Positions 25,940 to 35,317 of a DNA stretch of 64,000 bases are shown in pieces; position 1 is the first letter of the stretch; each line of letters starts with the position of its first letter. Source of the stretch: Clostridium moniliforme (lineage in GTDB: Bacteria; Bacillota; Clostridia; Clostridiales; Clostridiaceae); the NCBI RefSeq assembly GCF_017873235.1, contig NZ_JAGGJZ010000002.1, positions 62,001-126,000 on the forward strand, in the 5' to 3' direction. The notes under the pieces were generated by a model. The model searched no databases. It saw only the letters and a list, made by a program, of their open reading frames with translations, and had not been told where the DNA came from. A program made the position numbers and the translations under genes.

Positions 25940-26896
25940 ATGAGCAAGGAAGTACTTTTAGAGGTAAAAAATTTAAAAAAATATTTTAATGTAGGAAAAG
26001 ATAAAACATTAAAAGCAGTAGACGGTGTTAGTTTTACTATAAACAAGGGTGAAACATTGGGGTTAGTTGGTGAGTCAGGATGCGGAAAAACAACCTGTGG
26101 AAGAACTGTTATAGGACTTTATGATGCAACAGGTGGTGATGTAATTTTAAATGGGAAAAATATTACTAAGTTAAGTAATAAAGAAAAAAGAGAGTACTCA
26201 AGAGTATCTCAAATGATTTTCCAAGATCCATATGCTTCATTAGATCCTCGTATGACAGTAGGAGATATTATAGCTGAAGGAATAGATATACACAAGCTAT
26301 ACACAGGTAAAGAAAGAACAGAAAAAATATATGAATTATTAAATTTAGTTGGGCTTAATAAAGAACATGCATCAAGATTTCCTCATGAATTTTCAGGAGG
26401 TCAAAGACAACGTATAGGAATAGCTAGGGCACTTGCAGTAGAACCGGAATTCATTGTTTGTGATGAGCCTATTTCAGCTCTTGATGTTTCAATACAAGCA
26501 CAGGTAGTAAATTTATTGATAGATCTTCAAAAGAAAATGGGATTAACTTATTTATTTATTGCTCATGATTTGTCTATGGTTAGACATATATCAGATAAAG
26601 TTGGAGTAATGTATTTAGGAAATTTAATGGAACTAGCTCCAAGTAACGAGTTATATAAAAATCCAATTCATCCATATACAAAGGCTCTTATGTCTTCAAT
26701 ACCAGTAGCGGAATATAATGGTGGAAAGAAGAAGGAAAGAATAGAGTTAGAAGGTGAAGTAAGTAGTCCTATAAATCCTAAACCAGGTTGTAGATTTGCT
26801 AGTAGATGTAAGTATGCAAAACCTATTTGTAGTGAGGAAAAACCAGAGTTAAAGGAAGTTGAAAAAGATCATTTTGTTGCTTGTCATTTATTTTAG
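25940..26896 (+). CDS. oppF: Oligopeptide ABC transporter ATPase
   Basis: A 318-residue second ATPase: Walker A VGESGCGKT, Q-loop MIFQDPYASLDPRMTV, signature FSGGQRQR, Walker B FIVCDEPISALDVS, switch His in FIAHDLSM, and the C-terminal Cys-bearing segment GCRFASRCKYAKPICSEE. YLGNLMELAPSNELYKNPIHPYT is typical of OppF. Last gene of the operon, followed by a terminator 54 bases on. Confidence 0.95.
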   Translation: MSKEVLLEVKNLKKYFNVGKDKTLKAVDGVSFTINKGETLGLVGESGCGKTTCGRTVIGLYDATGGDVILNGKNITKLSNKEKREYSRVSQMIFQDPYASLDPRMTVGDIIAEGIDIHKLYTGKERTEKIYELLNLVGLNKEHASRFPHEFSGGQRQRIGIARALAVEPEFIVCDEPISALDVSIQAQVVNLLIDLQKKMGLTYLFIAHDLSMVRHISDKVGVMYLGNLMELAPSNELYKNPIHPYTKALMSSIPVAEYNGGKKKERIELEGEVSSPINPKPGCRFASRCKYAKPICSEEKPELKEVEKDHFVACHLF

Positions 26897-26950
26897 TTAA
26901 AAATGTAGATTTAAGATTTTAATAAATTTTATTAAGTGGACCTGCATTAG

Positions 26951-26983
26951 AAAAAGTACGTATTTTATTATACGTACTTTTTT
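26951..26983 (+). terminator. Terminator of opp operon
   Basis: 12-bp stem AAAAAGTACGTA with TACGTACTTTTT, 8-base loop TTTTATTA, followed by Ts. Confidence 0.9.
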
Positions 26984-26994
26984 CATTTAAAAAT

Positions 26995-27024
26995 AAAAAG
27001 CCGCTAACATTTTAGGGGCTTTTT
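26995..27024 (-). terminator. Terminator of trpS
   Basis: Stem AAAAAGCC-CTAA with TTAG-GGCTTTTT (one internal mismatch), read on the minus strand directly after the trpS stop. Confidence 0.8.
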
Positions 27025-27030
27025 ATATAT

Positions 27031-28035
27031 TTATCTTGGTATAAATCCAATTTTCTTTTGAACTTTTCTTAATGTTTTATTTGCTATATAAGATGCTTTA
27101 GATTCTCCATCTTTATAAATAGTCTCTAATGTTTTCTTATCTTTTAAAAGTTCTTTAACTTTATCTTGAATTGGAGCTAATTCATTAACTATGGCTTCAG
27201 CAACATCAGTTTTTAAATCTGCATAGCCTTTACCTTCATATTCTTTAACAAGAGTTTCTGGAGTTTTATTAGTTATAGCAGATAAAATATTAAGTAAGTT
27301 TTTAACTCCTGGTTGGTCATCAGAATAATTTATTATACCTATGCTATCTGTAACAGCTCTTGAAATTTTCTTTCTTATAACATCTGGTGGATCCATTATT
27401 AATATAAATGAGTTTAAATTGTCATCTGATTTAGACATTTTTTTTGTTGGTTCTTGTAAACTCATTATTTTAGCACCTGTTTTTGCTATATATCCTTCTG
27501 GTACTTTAAATGTAGGACTATAATTATTATTAAATCTAATTGCTATATCTCTTGCAAGTTCTAAGTGCTGCATTTGGTCTTTTCCAACTGGAACTAAATC
27601 TGTTTGATATAGTAATATATCAGCTGCCATAAGTACAGGATAAGTAAATAAACCTGCACCTACTGAATTACCAGCTTTTTTAGATTTATCCTTAAATTGA
27701 GTCATTCTTGAAAGTTCACCCATATATGAGTTACAAGTTAAAAGCCATGCACATTCTGAATGAGCAGGTACGTGGGATTGAATGAAAAGTGTATTTTTTT
27801 CTGGATCAATTCCACAAGCTAAATATATTGAAAGAAGTTCTAGTGTTCTTCTTCTTAAATCAGCAGCTTTTTGAGGTACTGTTATTGCATGTAAATCTAC
27901 AACACAAAAATAACAGTTATATTCATCTTGAAGTTTAACCCAATTTTTTATAGCTCCAAGATAATTTCCAAGTGTAAGATCTCCAGATGGTTGTATTCCA
28001 CTAAAGATAACCTTCTTAGCTTCGCTATTTTCCAT
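27031..28035 (-). CDS. trpS: Tryptophanyl-tRNA synthetase
   Basis: A 334-residue class I synthetase that charges tRNA-Trp. The HIGH equivalent is in SGDLTLGNYLGAI, the Trp-site region is MAADILLYQTDLVPVGKDQMQHLE, and the KMSKS loop is KKMSKSDDNL. Length is normal. The ribosome site AAGGAGTGAAGT precedes the ATG. It is monocistronic under a near-ideal promoter. The 5' region of about 40 transcribed bases is too short for a T-box leader, unlike leuS in this window. Confidence 0.97.
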   Translation of the reverse strand: MENSEAKKVIFSGIQPSGDLTLGNYLGAIKNWVKLQDEYNCYFCVVDLHAITVPQKAADLRRRTLELLSIYLACGIDPEKNTLFIQSHVPAHSECAWLLTCNSYMGELSRMTQFKDKSKKAGNSVGAGLFTYPVLMAADILLYQTDLVPVGKDQMQHLELARDIAIRFNNNYSPTFKVPEGYIAKTGAKIMSLQEPTKKMSKSDDNLNSFILIMDPPDVIRKKISRAVTDSIGIINYSDDQPGVKNLLNILSAITNKTPETLVKEYEGKGYADLKTDVAEAIVNELAPIQDKVKELLKDKKTLETIYKDGESKASYIANKTLRKVQKKIGFIPR

Positions 28036-28076
28036 AGTACTTCACTCCTTAAATTTTAAACTAAGTCATAATATAA

Positions 28077-28105
28077 ATTATATGTTTACACCTAAGTAAT
28101 GTCAA
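28077..28105 (-). promoter_or_regulatory. Consensus sigma-A promoter of trpS
   Basis: On the minus strand: TTGACA, a 17-base spacer, TATAAT. Both hexamers are perfect. It leaves a short untranslated leader, so trpS transcription is probably constitutive at this promoter. Confidence 0.88.
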
Positions 28106-28147
28106 TTTATAAGGCTATTGTTTAAAAGAGGGAGTTTTTAATTCTAT

Positions 28148-29257
28148 TTAGCTATTATTTTTATTTTTAAAATTAGAATTTATCTGTGATTTTTTCTTAT
28201 ATTTTAAATAATAAATAAGAAAGGTTATAAATGGAAGTATGCAAAGTAAAATTAAAGCTATTAGTTCGTAATATTTTAAAAAATCAAATAGTAAATAATG
28301 TTTTTTTGAAATAACATATGAACATATATAAGCTAAAAAAGAATATCCTATTGCAAATATTTTTTTGTTTGTAAAAACATTTTTATACATATATAGTATT
28401 GCAACTGCACATAAAACATATTTAAGAAACCATACGCTAACAGTTTTGGATATAAAAAATAGATCACCAAACTCAATAAATCCATTAAGCTGAATTCTTT
28501 GAACTCTTAAAAATTCAGGATAGTAAATATTACTTGCACGTATTGGCCCAAAAGTAGATATAGCAGATAGTATACTTAAAGTTGAAATAATAGCAATAAT
28601 AATTGTACCTATTGTACTATATTTTAAAATTTTATCCTTTTTGCTTATATATTTTAAAAATGGAAAAGTTATTGCAGTTGATGACAATGATCCTAGTATT
28701 AATAAAATTGAAAGAAGAAATCTTCTATTAACTCCTAATTCAAAAAAAGGTAGCAAATACTGAAATGTGTGATATTTTAATGTAAGTACTTCAACAAAAA
28801 ACATAGATGAAAAAACTAGTATTACTGTAATAATTATAACAATTACTAATGTTTCAATTCTTCTTGTAATTAAATATCCTGCTGGTATTATAAAAAACAA
28901 TAAACAATACCAAATTGGTGTTTCAAGAAATATAGTAGAATGTATTGAATCACTTTGGACAGCAGCAGTTTCAACTGAAGTTAAAAACAAAGCAAAGGCA
29001 AAAATAAATAGTAGTATATTTCCAATTGTTTTTGGGTAAGTATTTTTAAAAATTTCTTTAATATCAAAGGAATTTGTTTGCTTACATACATAAATAATGA
29101 AATATACATAAGCTATGTATATAATTCCAGCAATTATGCTAGCAATCCAAGTATCTCTTCCCCCTAAATTGATAAAGACGGAAGAATAACTTCTTAAACT
29201 TATAGAAGATACTATTAATATAAAAAATAAATAATGTTTATTTGATAGTTTGTTCAT
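28148..29257 (-). CDS. gerKB: Spore germinant receptor subunit B, GerAB/GerKB family
   Basis: A 369-residue membrane protein of the GerAB family (amino acid permease fold) with about ten helices, starting MNKLSNKHYLFFILIVSSIS. It is the subunit thought to recognise germinants in the inner spore membrane. The start is set at 29257, where AGGTGATGG directly precedes ATG; the open frame extends 17 codons further without a ribosome site. It is monocistronic and divergent from gerKA-gerKC, the arrangement described for the C. perfringens gerK locus. The C-terminus is a Lys/Asn-rich cytoplasmic tail. Confidence 0.9.
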   Translation of the reverse strand: MNKLSNKHYLFFILIVSSISLRSYSSVFINLGGRDTWIASIIAGIIYIAYVYFIIYVCKQTNSFDIKEIFKNTYPKTIGNILLFIFAFALFLTSVETAAVQSDSIHSTIFLETPIWYCLLFFIIPAGYLITRRIETLVIVIIITVILVFSSMFFVEVLTLKYHTFQYLLPFFELGVNRRFLLSILLILGSLSSTAITFPFLKYISKKDKILKYSTIGTIIIAIISTLSILSAISTFGPIRASNIYYPEFLRVQRIQLNGFIEFGDLFFISKTVSVWFLKYVLCAVAILYMYKNVFTNKKIFAIGYSFLAYICSYVISKKHYLLFDFLKYYELIALILLCILPFITFLIYYLKYKKKSQINSNFKNKNNS

Positions 29258-29359
29258 TCCATCACCTCTAAAATTGTAAGTTACAATATTCAAATATAGT
29301 ATTAACAAAATAATGAATATTAAACATTTATTGAGGAATAATATTTTTAGGTGATGTGT
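29258..29359. promoter_or_regulatory. Divergent gerKB / gerKA promoter region
   Basis: 102 bases must hold both promoters. Sigma-G-like pairs can be proposed. For gerKB (minus strand): GTTTA, 17 bases, AATACTA (-10 at 29297-29303), giving a leader of about 33 bases. For gerKA (plus strand): GAATA (29315-29319), 17 bases, AATAATA (29337-29343), but this would leave a very short leader. Neither is certain. Forespore expression is inferred from the gene family. Confidence 0.35.
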
Positions 29360-30793
29360 ATGAAAAGTAATTTAGATATAATTAAAGAAAAATTTAAGGA
29401 TAGTTTTGATATTAAATATAGAGAAATTAATGGAATATTAGGTAAAACTACCTTAGTTTTCATTGATAATCTTTGCAGTACTCAGTTTCTTAGTGATTAT
29501 ATAGTAACTCCAATAAAAAATAAAAAAACAAGATGCTATGACATGGAAGATTTAATTACTAATGTATTAGAAATTAATATTGCTGATTTTGTAAAGGACA
29601 AAAATGATATAGATGATGCAATGCTACATATTGTTTCTGGAGATGTTGTTATATTTGTAGAAGGATATGAGGAAATAGTCTACTGTGAAGTTAAGGGGTT
29701 TGTAAGAAGAAGTGTATCTATTCCTCTTACTGAATCAGTAATAAAAGGACCTAGAGAAGGTTTTAATGAACTATTCGTCGATAATATCGCTCTTATTAGA
29801 AGAAGAGTTAAGAATCCAGATCTTAAATTTGAGCCTATTTATGTTGGAGATAAAAGTCAAACTGTTGTTTGTATTTCATATATAAAAGGAGTTGCACCTG
29901 AAAATTTAATTAATTATGTAAAAGATGTAGTAAAAAATATAGATATGGAATTTATATTAGATAGTAATTATATAGAAAGTCAGCTTAAGGAATCTAATTC
30001 AGTTTTTGATACTATTGGTTATACAGAAAAACCAGATGAGGTTGCAGCAAAAATGATGGAAGGAAGAGTGGCTGTTTTAGTTGATGGGACACCATTTGTA
30101 ATAACAGCACCCTATTTTTTTATTGAAAACTTTCAAATGCCTGATGATTATTATACTAATAAAGTATTTTCAAATTTCACAAGACTTCTAAGATGGTTAG
30201 CTTTCTTTTTTGCTGCCTTTGTTCCAGGATTGTATGTTGCAGTTATAACTCACCACTTTGGATTAATTCCATCATCTTTTTTATTTAGACTTGCAGTATC
30301 TAGGGCAGGAGTACCTCTTCCTACAGTAGTTGAGGTTTTAACTATGATGCTCGCTTTTCAAATTATTAAAGAAGCTGGACTTAGACTACCACAACCAATT
30401 GGAGGAGCTATGAGTATTGTTGCAGCACTTATTTTAGGAGATGCAGCAGTAGGTGCAGGAATAGCTTCAAGAATAACAATAATAGTTGTTGCCCTTAGTG
30501 CATTAAGTTACTTTTTAATTCCCAAAATGTATGGAGCGTTATCAATTTGGTCTATAATATTTGTAATTTTAGGTTCATTATATGGTCTTCCAGCAATATT
30601 TATAGGATTTCTTGTATTTTTAACAAGACTTGCAGATTTGAAATCAACTGGATACTCTTATCTTTTTCCTATTGGAAGTTTAGATACATTTAAATTTAAA
30701 GATGTATTTTTTAGAGGAAAACTTAAAAGAATATCTAGAACTATAATTGGAAAGGGACAAAAGTATGAAGAGGAATGGAAAAAAAATATTTAA
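29360..30793 (+). CDS. gerKA: Spore germinant receptor subunit A, GerA/GerKA family
   Basis: A 477-residue GerA-family protein: a large N-terminal hydrophilic domain (about 1-240; KGPREGFNE and NIALIRRRVKNPDLK are family hallmarks), followed by several membrane segments with PLPTVVEVLTMMLAFQIIKEAG and GGAMSIVAALILGDAAVGAG. It forms the germinant receptor with B and C subunits. The start is ATG 29360, six bases after AGGTG; an upstream in-frame GTG overlaps that ribosome site. Its end overlaps gerKC by 29 bases. Confidence 0.92.
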   Translation: MKSNLDIIKEKFKDSFDIKYREINGILGKTTLVFIDNLCSTQFLSDYIVTPIKNKKTRCYDMEDLITNVLEINIADFVKDKNDIDDAMLHIVSGDVVIFVEGYEEIVYCEVKGFVRRSVSIPLTESVIKGPREGFNELFVDNIALIRRRVKNPDLKFEPIYVGDKSQTVVCISYIKGVAPENLINYVKDVVKNIDMEFILDSNYIESQLKESNSVFDTIGYTEKPDEVAAKMMEGRVAVLVDGTPFVITAPYFFIENFQMPDDYYTNKVFSNFTRLLRWLAFFFAAFVPGLYVAVITHHFGLIPSSFLFRLAVSRAGVPLPTVVEVLTMMLAFQIIKEAGLRLPQPIGGAMSIVAALILGDAAVGAGIASRITIIVVALSALSYFLIPKMYGALSIWSIIFVILGSLYGLPAIFIGFLVFLTRLADLKSTGYSYLFPIGSLDTFKFKDVFFRGKLKRISRTIIGKGQKYEEEWKKNI

Positions 30794-31895
30794 ATTATTT
30801 TTAGTATTTGTTTTAATAGCTTCTACATTATCTGGTTGTTTTAATTATAATGAAATTAATACAGTTACGTTTACAACAAGTACAATATTTGATATTGATG
30901 ATTTAGGAAGAGTAGTTATATATTTAGATTGTGTAAAGCCATATAGAAACACAAATGAAAGCTCTGATAATGGAAAAAGGATAATATATAAGGGCGTTGG
31001 AAAAACTGCTTTAGAAGCAATAAGAGATATAAATGTAGCTGCAAGTTATAAGATTAATTTTTCACAAAATAGAGCAATAATATTTACAGAAGCTGCAGCA
31101 AGACAAGGAATTAATAAATATTTAAACTTAATAAATAATGATCAAGAATTTAAAGTTAAACCTTATATGTTTGTATACTTTGGAGATATTGAGAATTTAA
31201 TTAATATTAGTGCAAAAGACGAAGAAAATACTGGAATATTCTTAAGTGAATTAGTTCAAAAAAATAAAGCTAATGCTAGACTTACAATTACTAATATAAA
31301 TGACTATCTTGTAAAGTCAGAAATAGGAAACAATTATGCTTTAATTAGTGGTTTAGAACTTAGAAAAGATATTATAGATGAAAGAATAGAAGTTTCAGGG
31401 GCAGCTCTTATGAGAAATAATTTTATGGTAGAGAGAATAAGTATACAAGATGGACTTAGCTATAACTTTTTAACAGATAATATAAAGACAGGAACATTAG
31501 AAGTACAAAATCCACAGATGAATACTGGATTTATTACTTTAGAAATATTAAGTAATAAAACTAAAACGGATATAGAATATGATGGTAATAATGTTATACT
31601 TACTAAAAAAATAAAATTAAAGACTACTATTGCAGAAGCACAAGGTAGATTTATTTCTTCTAAAGCAGCTATTGAAATGTTAAAGGAAGAAGCAGAAGAT
31701 AACATAAAAAGTTATTTAACTACATTTTTTTATAAATTCTCTAGTAAAAATATAGATATTCTTCAAGTTGAAAGATTATTAGAAATTAAATATCCTAATT
31801 TAGTTATTAAAAATCCTATTTCTAAGACTAATTTAAAAATTGAAATAGATTTAGAACTTGATGGAAGTGAAAAGGTTAAGAATAGTTTCTTTTAA
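30765..31895 (+). CDS. gerKC: Spore germinant receptor lipoprotein, Ger(x)C/GerKC family
   Basis: A 376-residue lipoprotein: Lys-rich start MKRNGKKIFKLFLVF, then lipobox LSGC with Cys25 as lipid anchor. The mature protein has the Ger(x)C features (YNEINTV after the Cys, KTALEAIRDINVAASYKINFSQN, and the C-terminal domain from about 220). The start is ATG 30765 with AAAGGGA upstream, inside the gerKA end; a TTG at 30747 would add a charged extension without a ribosome site. Translation is probably coupled to gerKA. Confidence 0.92.
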   Translation: MKRNGKKIFKLFLVFVLIASTLSGCFNYNEINTVTFTTSTIFDIDDLGRVVIYLDCVKPYRNTNESSDNGKRIIYKGVGKTALEAIRDINVAASYKINFSQNRAIIFTEAAARQGINKYLNLINNDQEFKVKPYMFVYFGDIENLINISAKDEENTGIFLSELVQKNKANARLTITNINDYLVKSEIGNNYALISGLELRKDIIDERIEVSGAALMRNNFMVERISIQDGLSYNFLTDNIKTGTLEVQNPQMNTGFITLEILSNKTKTDIEYDGNNVILTKKIKLKTTIAEAQGRFISSKAAIEMLKEEAEDNIKSYLTTFFYKFSSKNIDILQVERLLEIKYPNLVIKNPISKTNLKIEIDLELDGSEKVKNSFF

Positions 31896-31932
31896 TTTAA
31901 ATTAGTTAAAATATATAAATAATTATTATAAT

Positions 31933-31998
31933 AAAGGTGATATATTATAAAATGAATTTAGGTTAGTTTGTAATTAAATTCATTTATATATCACCTTT
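31933..31998 (+). terminator. Long hairpin after gerKC, probable terminator
   Basis: Outer stem AAAGGTGATATA with TATATCACCTTT (12 bp), inner stem AATGAATTTA with TAAATTCATT, and an internal bulge. The T tract after it (TTTTATAATTT) is weak. Confidence 0.6.
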
Positions 31999-32085
31999 TA
32001 TAATTTAAAAATAGTAATATTAAATATTATTTAATGTATAAATAAACTATAGTTATATATTTTAGCAAAAAGGAGAAGAAACGTT

Positions 32086-33222
32086 GTGGATAGAAAAAAA
32101 TTAAACTCCTTAATTAAACGTGAAGAAGGACAAAAATTAGATTTCAAATTAAAACTTGATTTAATAACTGAAAGTGGGAAAAAAGAATTTGCAAAGGATG
32201 TTTGTGCAATTGCAAATTCAGGTGGAGGAAGAGGTTATATAGTTGTTGGAGTTAGAGATAAAAGTAAAAAAATAGAGGGAATAAAAAGAAAAGATATTTT
32301 TACAGAAGAGCAAGTTCAACAAATTATTTCTTCAAGATGTGATCCACCAATTCCACTTATAGTGGATTTTATTAATATTGATGGAAAAGTAATAGGTGTA
32401 ATTACAATATGTGATGGAGATCAAAAACCTTACCAAATAAAAGAACATGGAATATTTTATACTAGAAGAGGCTCAACAACTGATATTATGAGAAGAAGTG
32501 AACTTATAGCAGCCTTTGAGGAAAATATGGAACTAACTGTTGAAACAAGTAGTGTAATAAGAAGCAGTATAAATATGTTAGATAATAATTTATTAAAGTT
32601 GTATTTTAAACAGAAGGGAATAGAGTTAAACGATGCAAATAGAGATTTTCTTCTTGAAAGTTCAGGAATAATAAATTATATAAATAAATTTAATGATTAT
32701 AGGTGTACTTATGGTGGGCTTCTTGTTTTTTCTGAAATGAATAGTTTAGCAATTCCAAATAATATGATAAAAATTGCAGATAACGAAGAAAATAATATAA
32801 AAATAATACAAGGAAGCTTATTAACTATGGTAGATAAGGCAGAAGAAGAGATAAATAAAATTTTGCCTAAAGGCTATCCTAAAAATACAATTGTAGAGGC
32901 TATAAAAAATGCTATTTTATATAGAGAATACACAGAAGTAAATAAAATTATTGAAGTTAATATTACAGATAAAAACATAACTATAACAAGTCCAGGAAGT
33001 TTTATAGATAAAAATATTAATTTTAATAAACTTTCTTGTAGCAAAAGAAATATGTGGATATATGAAAAGTTAATAACTTTAGACAAAAAGAAAAGATTTT
33101 TAAACGATGGTAGAGGACTTTTAAGAATTAAAGGAGCATTTAAAGGAAAAGATAAGGTCAAATTTATTAATTCTAAATCTAAGAACTTCTTTAAAGTTAT
33201 ATTACCTAAAAACTTTAATTAA
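32086..33222 (+). CDS. AlbA_2 (Schlafen-type) putative ATP-binding regulator
   Basis: A 378-residue protein with an N-terminal AlbA_2 domain (about 10-125): EGQKLDFKLKL, then CAIANSGGGRGYIVVGVRD and FYTRRGSTTDIMRRSEL. The C-terminal half has EAIKNAILYREYTEVNK and ITSPGSF, as in RecG-like HATPase_c_4 proteins, but the domain looks short and diverged. Such proteins are usually annotated as DNA-binding or transcriptional regulators without a known target. The start is GTG 32086 behind AAGGAGAAG. It has no obvious operon partner; the P-loop gene follows 86 bases on. Confidence 0.75.
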   Translation: MDRKKLNSLIKREEGQKLDFKLKLDLITESGKKEFAKDVCAIANSGGGRGYIVVGVRDKSKKIEGIKRKDIFTEEQVQQIISSRCDPPIPLIVDFINIDGKVIGVITICDGDQKPYQIKEHGIFYTRRGSTTDIMRRSELIAAFEENMELTVETSSVIRSSINMLDNNLLKLYFKQKGIELNDANRDFLLESSGIINYINKFNDYRCTYGGLLVFSEMNSLAIPNNMIKIADNEENNIKIIQGSLLTMVDKAEEEINKILPKGYPKNTIVEAIKNAILYREYTEVNKIIEVNITDKNITITSPGSFIDKNINFNKLSCSKRNMWIYEKLITLDKKKRFLNDGRGLLRIKGAFKGKDKVKFINSKSKNFFKVILPKNFN

Positions 33223-33308
33223 TAATAAATAAAAACTTAATTTAAATTATTATTAAATTAAAAGTTATGAATATAATGTAATATAACTAAAAATAAGGAG
33301 TGGTCCTA

Positions 33309-33722
33309 ATGATTAGAGTATTTTGTAACAGAAGAGGCTCAGGGAAAACAAAAAGATTAATTGAGCTTGCTAATTCTCATTTAGAATATGCAAAGGGAGA
33401 TTTAGTATATATAGATGATGATTCAAGATACGTTAGGCAATTAAATAGAAAAATAAGATTTATATCAACAGATGAGTTTAATGTAACTGATTGTAATAGT
33501 TTTTATGGAATGCTTTGTGGAGTTATTGCTAATAATTATGATATAGAAAATATTTATATTGATGGTTTACTTGGAATTGTATCATGTCCACTTAATGAAA
33601 CTTCACATTTATTTAATCAATTAAGATCACTTTCAACTAGATTTGGGATAAATATATTTATAAATATAAATTACGAACAAGAAGATAAAATTCCAGAGTT
33701 TATAAAATTATATGTTGCATAG
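33309..33722 (+). CDS. Small P-loop NTPase-like protein
   Basis: A 137-residue protein beginning MIRVFCNRRGSGKTKRLIEL: an N-terminal strand and a Walker A motif RRGSGKT (8-14). IENIYIDGLLGI (about 83-94) is a Walker B-like strand ending in Asp. This is about the minimum for a P-loop fold; no helicase, kinase or signature motif is seen. The start ATG 33309 lies eight bases after AAGGAG, better than the in-frame GTG at 33300. It might form a pair with the upstream AlbA_2 gene, but spacing argues for loose coupling. Function unknown. Confidence 0.72.
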   Translation: MIRVFCNRRGSGKTKRLIELANSHLEYAKGDLVYIDDDSRYVRQLNRKIRFISTDEFNVTDCNSFYGMLCGVIANNYDIENIYIDGLLGIVSCPLNETSHLFNQLRSLSTRFGINIFININYEQEDKIPEFIKLYVA

Positions 33723-33804
33723 AGTTTTAAAATATTTAAATTTGAAATACACTTGAGTATATTAGCATGGGATATAGTTCAAGATAATTATATAAAATTT
33801 AAGC

Positions 33805-33874
33805 ACTACCTTATTTATATATTATAAATTTTTATTTTAAAATAAAGAATTTATGATTTTATATTTAAGGTAGT
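33805..33874 (+). terminator. Hairpin in gap before tyrS
   Basis: Outer stem ACTACCTTA with TAAGGTAGT, inner ATAAATT with AATTTAT, followed by TTGTATTTTA. Probable weak terminator of the P-loop gene. The rest of the 308-base gap (33723-34030) holds only the tyrS promoter; no T-box motif was found. Confidence 0.5.
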
Positions 33875-33954
33875 TTGTATTTTATAGATTAATTAATAAG
33901 TTCATATATAATTAAAGTAAATAATAGTGAAGTTTAAAATGAGTACTATTTTTA

Positions 33955-33983
33955 TTGCAAAAGTATAATAAAAAATATATACT
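33955..33983 (+). promoter_or_regulatory. Sigma-A promoter of tyrS
   Basis: TTGCAA (33955-33960), 17 bases, TATACT (33978-33983). The predicted leader is about 40 bases, too short for a T-box. Confidence 0.7.
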
Positions 33984-34030
33984 ATTAATATGAAAAAGTA
34001 TGGAAAAATTACAATTAGGAGGACATAAAT

Positions 34031-35257
34031 ATGGCTAGTGTATTAGACGAATTATTAGAACGTGGATACATAAAACAATTTACTCATGAGAATGAAACTA
34101 GGGAGTTATTAGAAAAAGAAAAAATAACTTTTTACATAGGATTTGACCCAACAGCAGATAGCTTACACGTTGGACACTTTATTGCTATGATGTTTATGGC
34201 ACATATGCAAAGAGCAGGACATAGACCAATAGCATTACTTGGTGGTGGTACAGCTATGGTTGGAGATCCAAGTGGAAAAACAGATATGAGAAAAATGCTT
34301 ACTAAAGAGCAAATAGAACATAATGTTAATTCAATAAAGAAGCAAATGGAAAGATTTATAGATTTTTCAGATGACAAGGCTCTTATTGTAAATAATGGAG
34401 ACTGGTTATTAGATCTTAATTATATAGATTTCTTAAGAGAAGTTGGAGCACACTTTACAGTAAATAGAATGCTTGCAGCTGAATGTTTTAAGAAAAGACT
34501 TGCAACTGAAAATGGACTTTCATTTTTAGAGTTTAACTATATGTTAATGCAAGGATATGATTTCTATGTATTAAACAAAAAGTATAACTGTAAAATGGAA
34601 TTAGGTGGAGACGACCAATGGTCTAACATGATTGCAGGTGTTGATTTAGTTAGAAAAAAATCAAAAGATAATGTATTTGCAATGACATGTTCTCTTTTAA
34701 CAAATAGTCAAGGAGAAAAAATGGGAAAAACAGTTGGAGGAGCTTTATGGCTTGATCCAGAAAAGTGTTCACCATTTGATTTCTATCAATATTGGAGAAA
34801 TATTGATGATGCAGATGTTGAAAAGTGCTTAAAGTTATTAACATTCTTACCAATGGATGAAATTAAAAAACTTTCAGCTTTAGAAGGAGCAGAAATTAAT
34901 GAGGCTAAGAAGGTACTTGCTTTTGAAGTAACTAAATTAGTTCATGGAGAAGAAGAAGCTAAAAAAGCAGAAGAAGCAGCAATAGCACTTTTTGCAGGTG
35001 GAAATGATATGTCTAACGTTCCAACAGAAAAAATATCAAAGGATATGATAGGAAATAGCTTATTAGATGTATTAGTTTCAGTTAATATATTCCCATCAAA
35101 AGCAGAAGGAAAGAGATTAATGAAACAAGGTGGAGTTTCAATTAATGATGAAAAAGTTACTGATTTTATGAGAACTTTAGAAGAAAGTGACCTTAGTGAA
35201 GGATCTGCTCTTATAAAAAGAGGAAAGAAAAAATTCTATAAATTAATAGTTGAGTAA
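34031..35257 (+). CDS. tyrS: Tyrosyl-tRNA synthetase
   Basis: A 408-residue class I synthetase that charges tRNA-Tyr. The N-terminal TyrRS motif is [17 protein letters not shown] (HVGH as HIGH equivalent), followed by [25 protein letters not shown] and GGDDQWSN. The KMSKS loop appears as [10 protein letters not shown]. The C-terminal S4-like RNA-binding domain covers about 340-405 ([21 protein letters not shown]). Ribosome site TAGGAGG. Own promoter and terminator. Confidence 0.97.
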   Translation: MASVLDELLERGYIKQFTHENETRELLEKEKITFYIGFDPTADSLHVGHFIAMMFMAHMQRAGHRPIALLGGGTAMVGDPSGKTDMRKMLTKEQIEHNVNSIKKQMERFIDFSDDKALIVNNGDWLLDLNYIDFLREVGAHFTVNRMLAAECFKKRLATENGLSFLEFNYMLMQGYDFYVLNKKYNCKMELGGDDQWSNMIAGVDLVRKKSKDNVFAMTCSLLTNSQGEKMGKTVGGALWLDPEKCSPFDFYQYWRNIDDADVEKCLKLLTFLPMDEIKKLSALEGAEINEAKKVLAFEVTKLVHGEEEAKKAEEAAIALFAGGNDMSNVPTEKISKDMIGNSLLDVLVSVNIFPSKAEGKRLMKQGGVSINDEKVTDFMRTLEESDLSEGSALIKRGKKKFYKLIVE

Positions 35258-35277
35258 TTTAGATTAGTTTATAAATA

Positions 35278-35316
35278 AAAAACTCCAAGATTTTAAAAAT
35301 TCTTGGAGTTTTTTAT
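35278..35316. terminator. Bidirectional terminator between tyrS and the converging regulator
   Basis: 13-bp perfect stem AAAAACTCCAAGA with TCTTGGAGTTTTT (35278-35290 and 35301-35313), A-rich before and T-rich after, so it works for both strands. Confidence 0.92.
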
Positions 35317-35317
35317 T

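Noticed and set aside
28036..28147. T-box leader for trpS
   Set aside because: No T-box sequence and a consensus promoter only about 40 transcribed bases from the start codon.
30747..30764. TTG start for gerKC six codons upstream
   Set aside because: It has no ribosome site; ATG 30765 has AAAGGGA at the right distance and gives a normal lipoprotein signal.
33723..34030. T-box leader for tyrS
   Set aside because: The hairpin at 33805-33874 lies upstream of the likely promoter and no GGTGG-type T-box motif is present.
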